From Ornithinimicrobium sp. (GTDB taxonomy: Bacteria > Actinomycetota > Actinomycetes > Actinomycetales > Dermatophilaceae), in contig JASKZT010000188.1 in NCBI GenBank assembly GCA_030145965.1, forward strand, positions 1 through 6,480: a stretch of 6,480 bases of DNA, read 5' to 3'. The notes under the pieces were generated by a model, which ran no database searches, was not told the DNA's origin, and saw only the letters and a program-made list of their open reading frames with translations. This document shows, one piece after another, positions 6,326-6,480 of this stretch; within the stretch, counting starts at the first letter, position 1; each line of letters opens with the position of its first letter. The translations under genes were made by a program, and so were the position numbers.

Positions 6326-6480
6326 ATGCACAAGCACCACAACGGGCTCAAGACCACGCTGCTCTTCGGCGCGATCTGGGCGTTGTTCCTCGGGCTGGGT
6401 GCGGTCGTCGGCGGCGGCCGCTACATCTGGCTCTTCGCGCTCCTCGGTCTGGGCACCACGTTCTACAGCTACTGGAACTC
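6326..6480 (+). CDS. htpX: Protease HtpX homologue, 5' end (partial)
   Basis: The first 51 codons of a gene running off the window end. The start MHKHHNGLKTTLLFG followed by two hydrophobic segments (about residues 9-28 and 33-49) and the SYWNS at the edge matches the N-terminus of actinobacterial HtpX (M48 family), a membrane-bound zinc metalloprotease that degrades misfolded membrane proteins. The catalytic HExxH motif lies further downstream and is not visible, so the call rests on the N-terminal pattern. ATG 6326 is preferred: it begins the familiar MHxHHNGLKT sequence and no ATG or GTG precedes it in frame within the gap. No ribosome binding site is seen upstream. The gene is separated from nuoN by 61 bases, unlike the overlapping nuo genes, and probably has its own promoter, though read-through from nuoN is possible since no terminator is apparent. 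Confidence 0.85.
   Translation, partial: MHKHHNGLKTTLLFGAIWALFLGLGAVVGGGRYIWLFALLGLGTTFYSYWN

Overview
The window is a dense, single-strand (+) stretch of very GC-rich DNA. Nearly every codon ends in G or C, three of the five complete genes start with GTG, and neighbouring genes overlap by four bases. This points to a high-GC actinomycete (Actinomycetota). I cannot place it in a genus from the sequence; a member of the Micrococcales would fit, but that is a guess.

Layout: positions 3-206 hold the 3' end of nuoI, the iron-sulfur subunit of respiratory complex I. Then follow nuoJ (203-742), nuoK (739-1083), nuoL (1080-3122), nuoM (3119-4726) and nuoN (4723-6264), all complete. A 61-base gap (6265-6325) carries a candidate ECF-sigma promoter. 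The window ends in the first 51 codons of htpX (6326-6480), which encodes a membrane zinc protease of envelope quality control. There is no intergenic stretch over 61 bases, and I see no tRNA, rRNA, CRISPR array, insertion sequence or convincing terminator.

How the genes work together: NuoI carries electrons through its two 4Fe-4S clusters towards quinone. NuoJ and NuoK, together with NuoH (not in the window), form the part of the membrane arm near the quinone site. NuoL, NuoM and NuoN are the three Mrp-antiporter-like proton pumps. The key charged residues of the proton path are in place in all three: a TM5 glutamate, a TM7 lysine, and a lysine or glutamate in TM12. All five junctions from nuoI to nuoN have the same architecture, in which an NTG start codon overlaps the previous TGA stop. 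This argues for one transcript with translational coupling.

The NuoI sequence resembles the NdhI-like type, and the run ends at htpX. As I recall, that matches the second, partial nuo cluster of streptomycetes and relatives, which lacks the NADH-oxidising NuoEFG module. This is an inference, because the upstream genes are outside the window.

No clearly unprecedented system is visible. The points most worth a second look are the probable 'second-type' complex I, the ECF-like and possibly leaderless htpX promoter, the proline-rich N-terminal extension of NuoL, and several subfamily-specific departures in NuoL, NuoM and NuoN.
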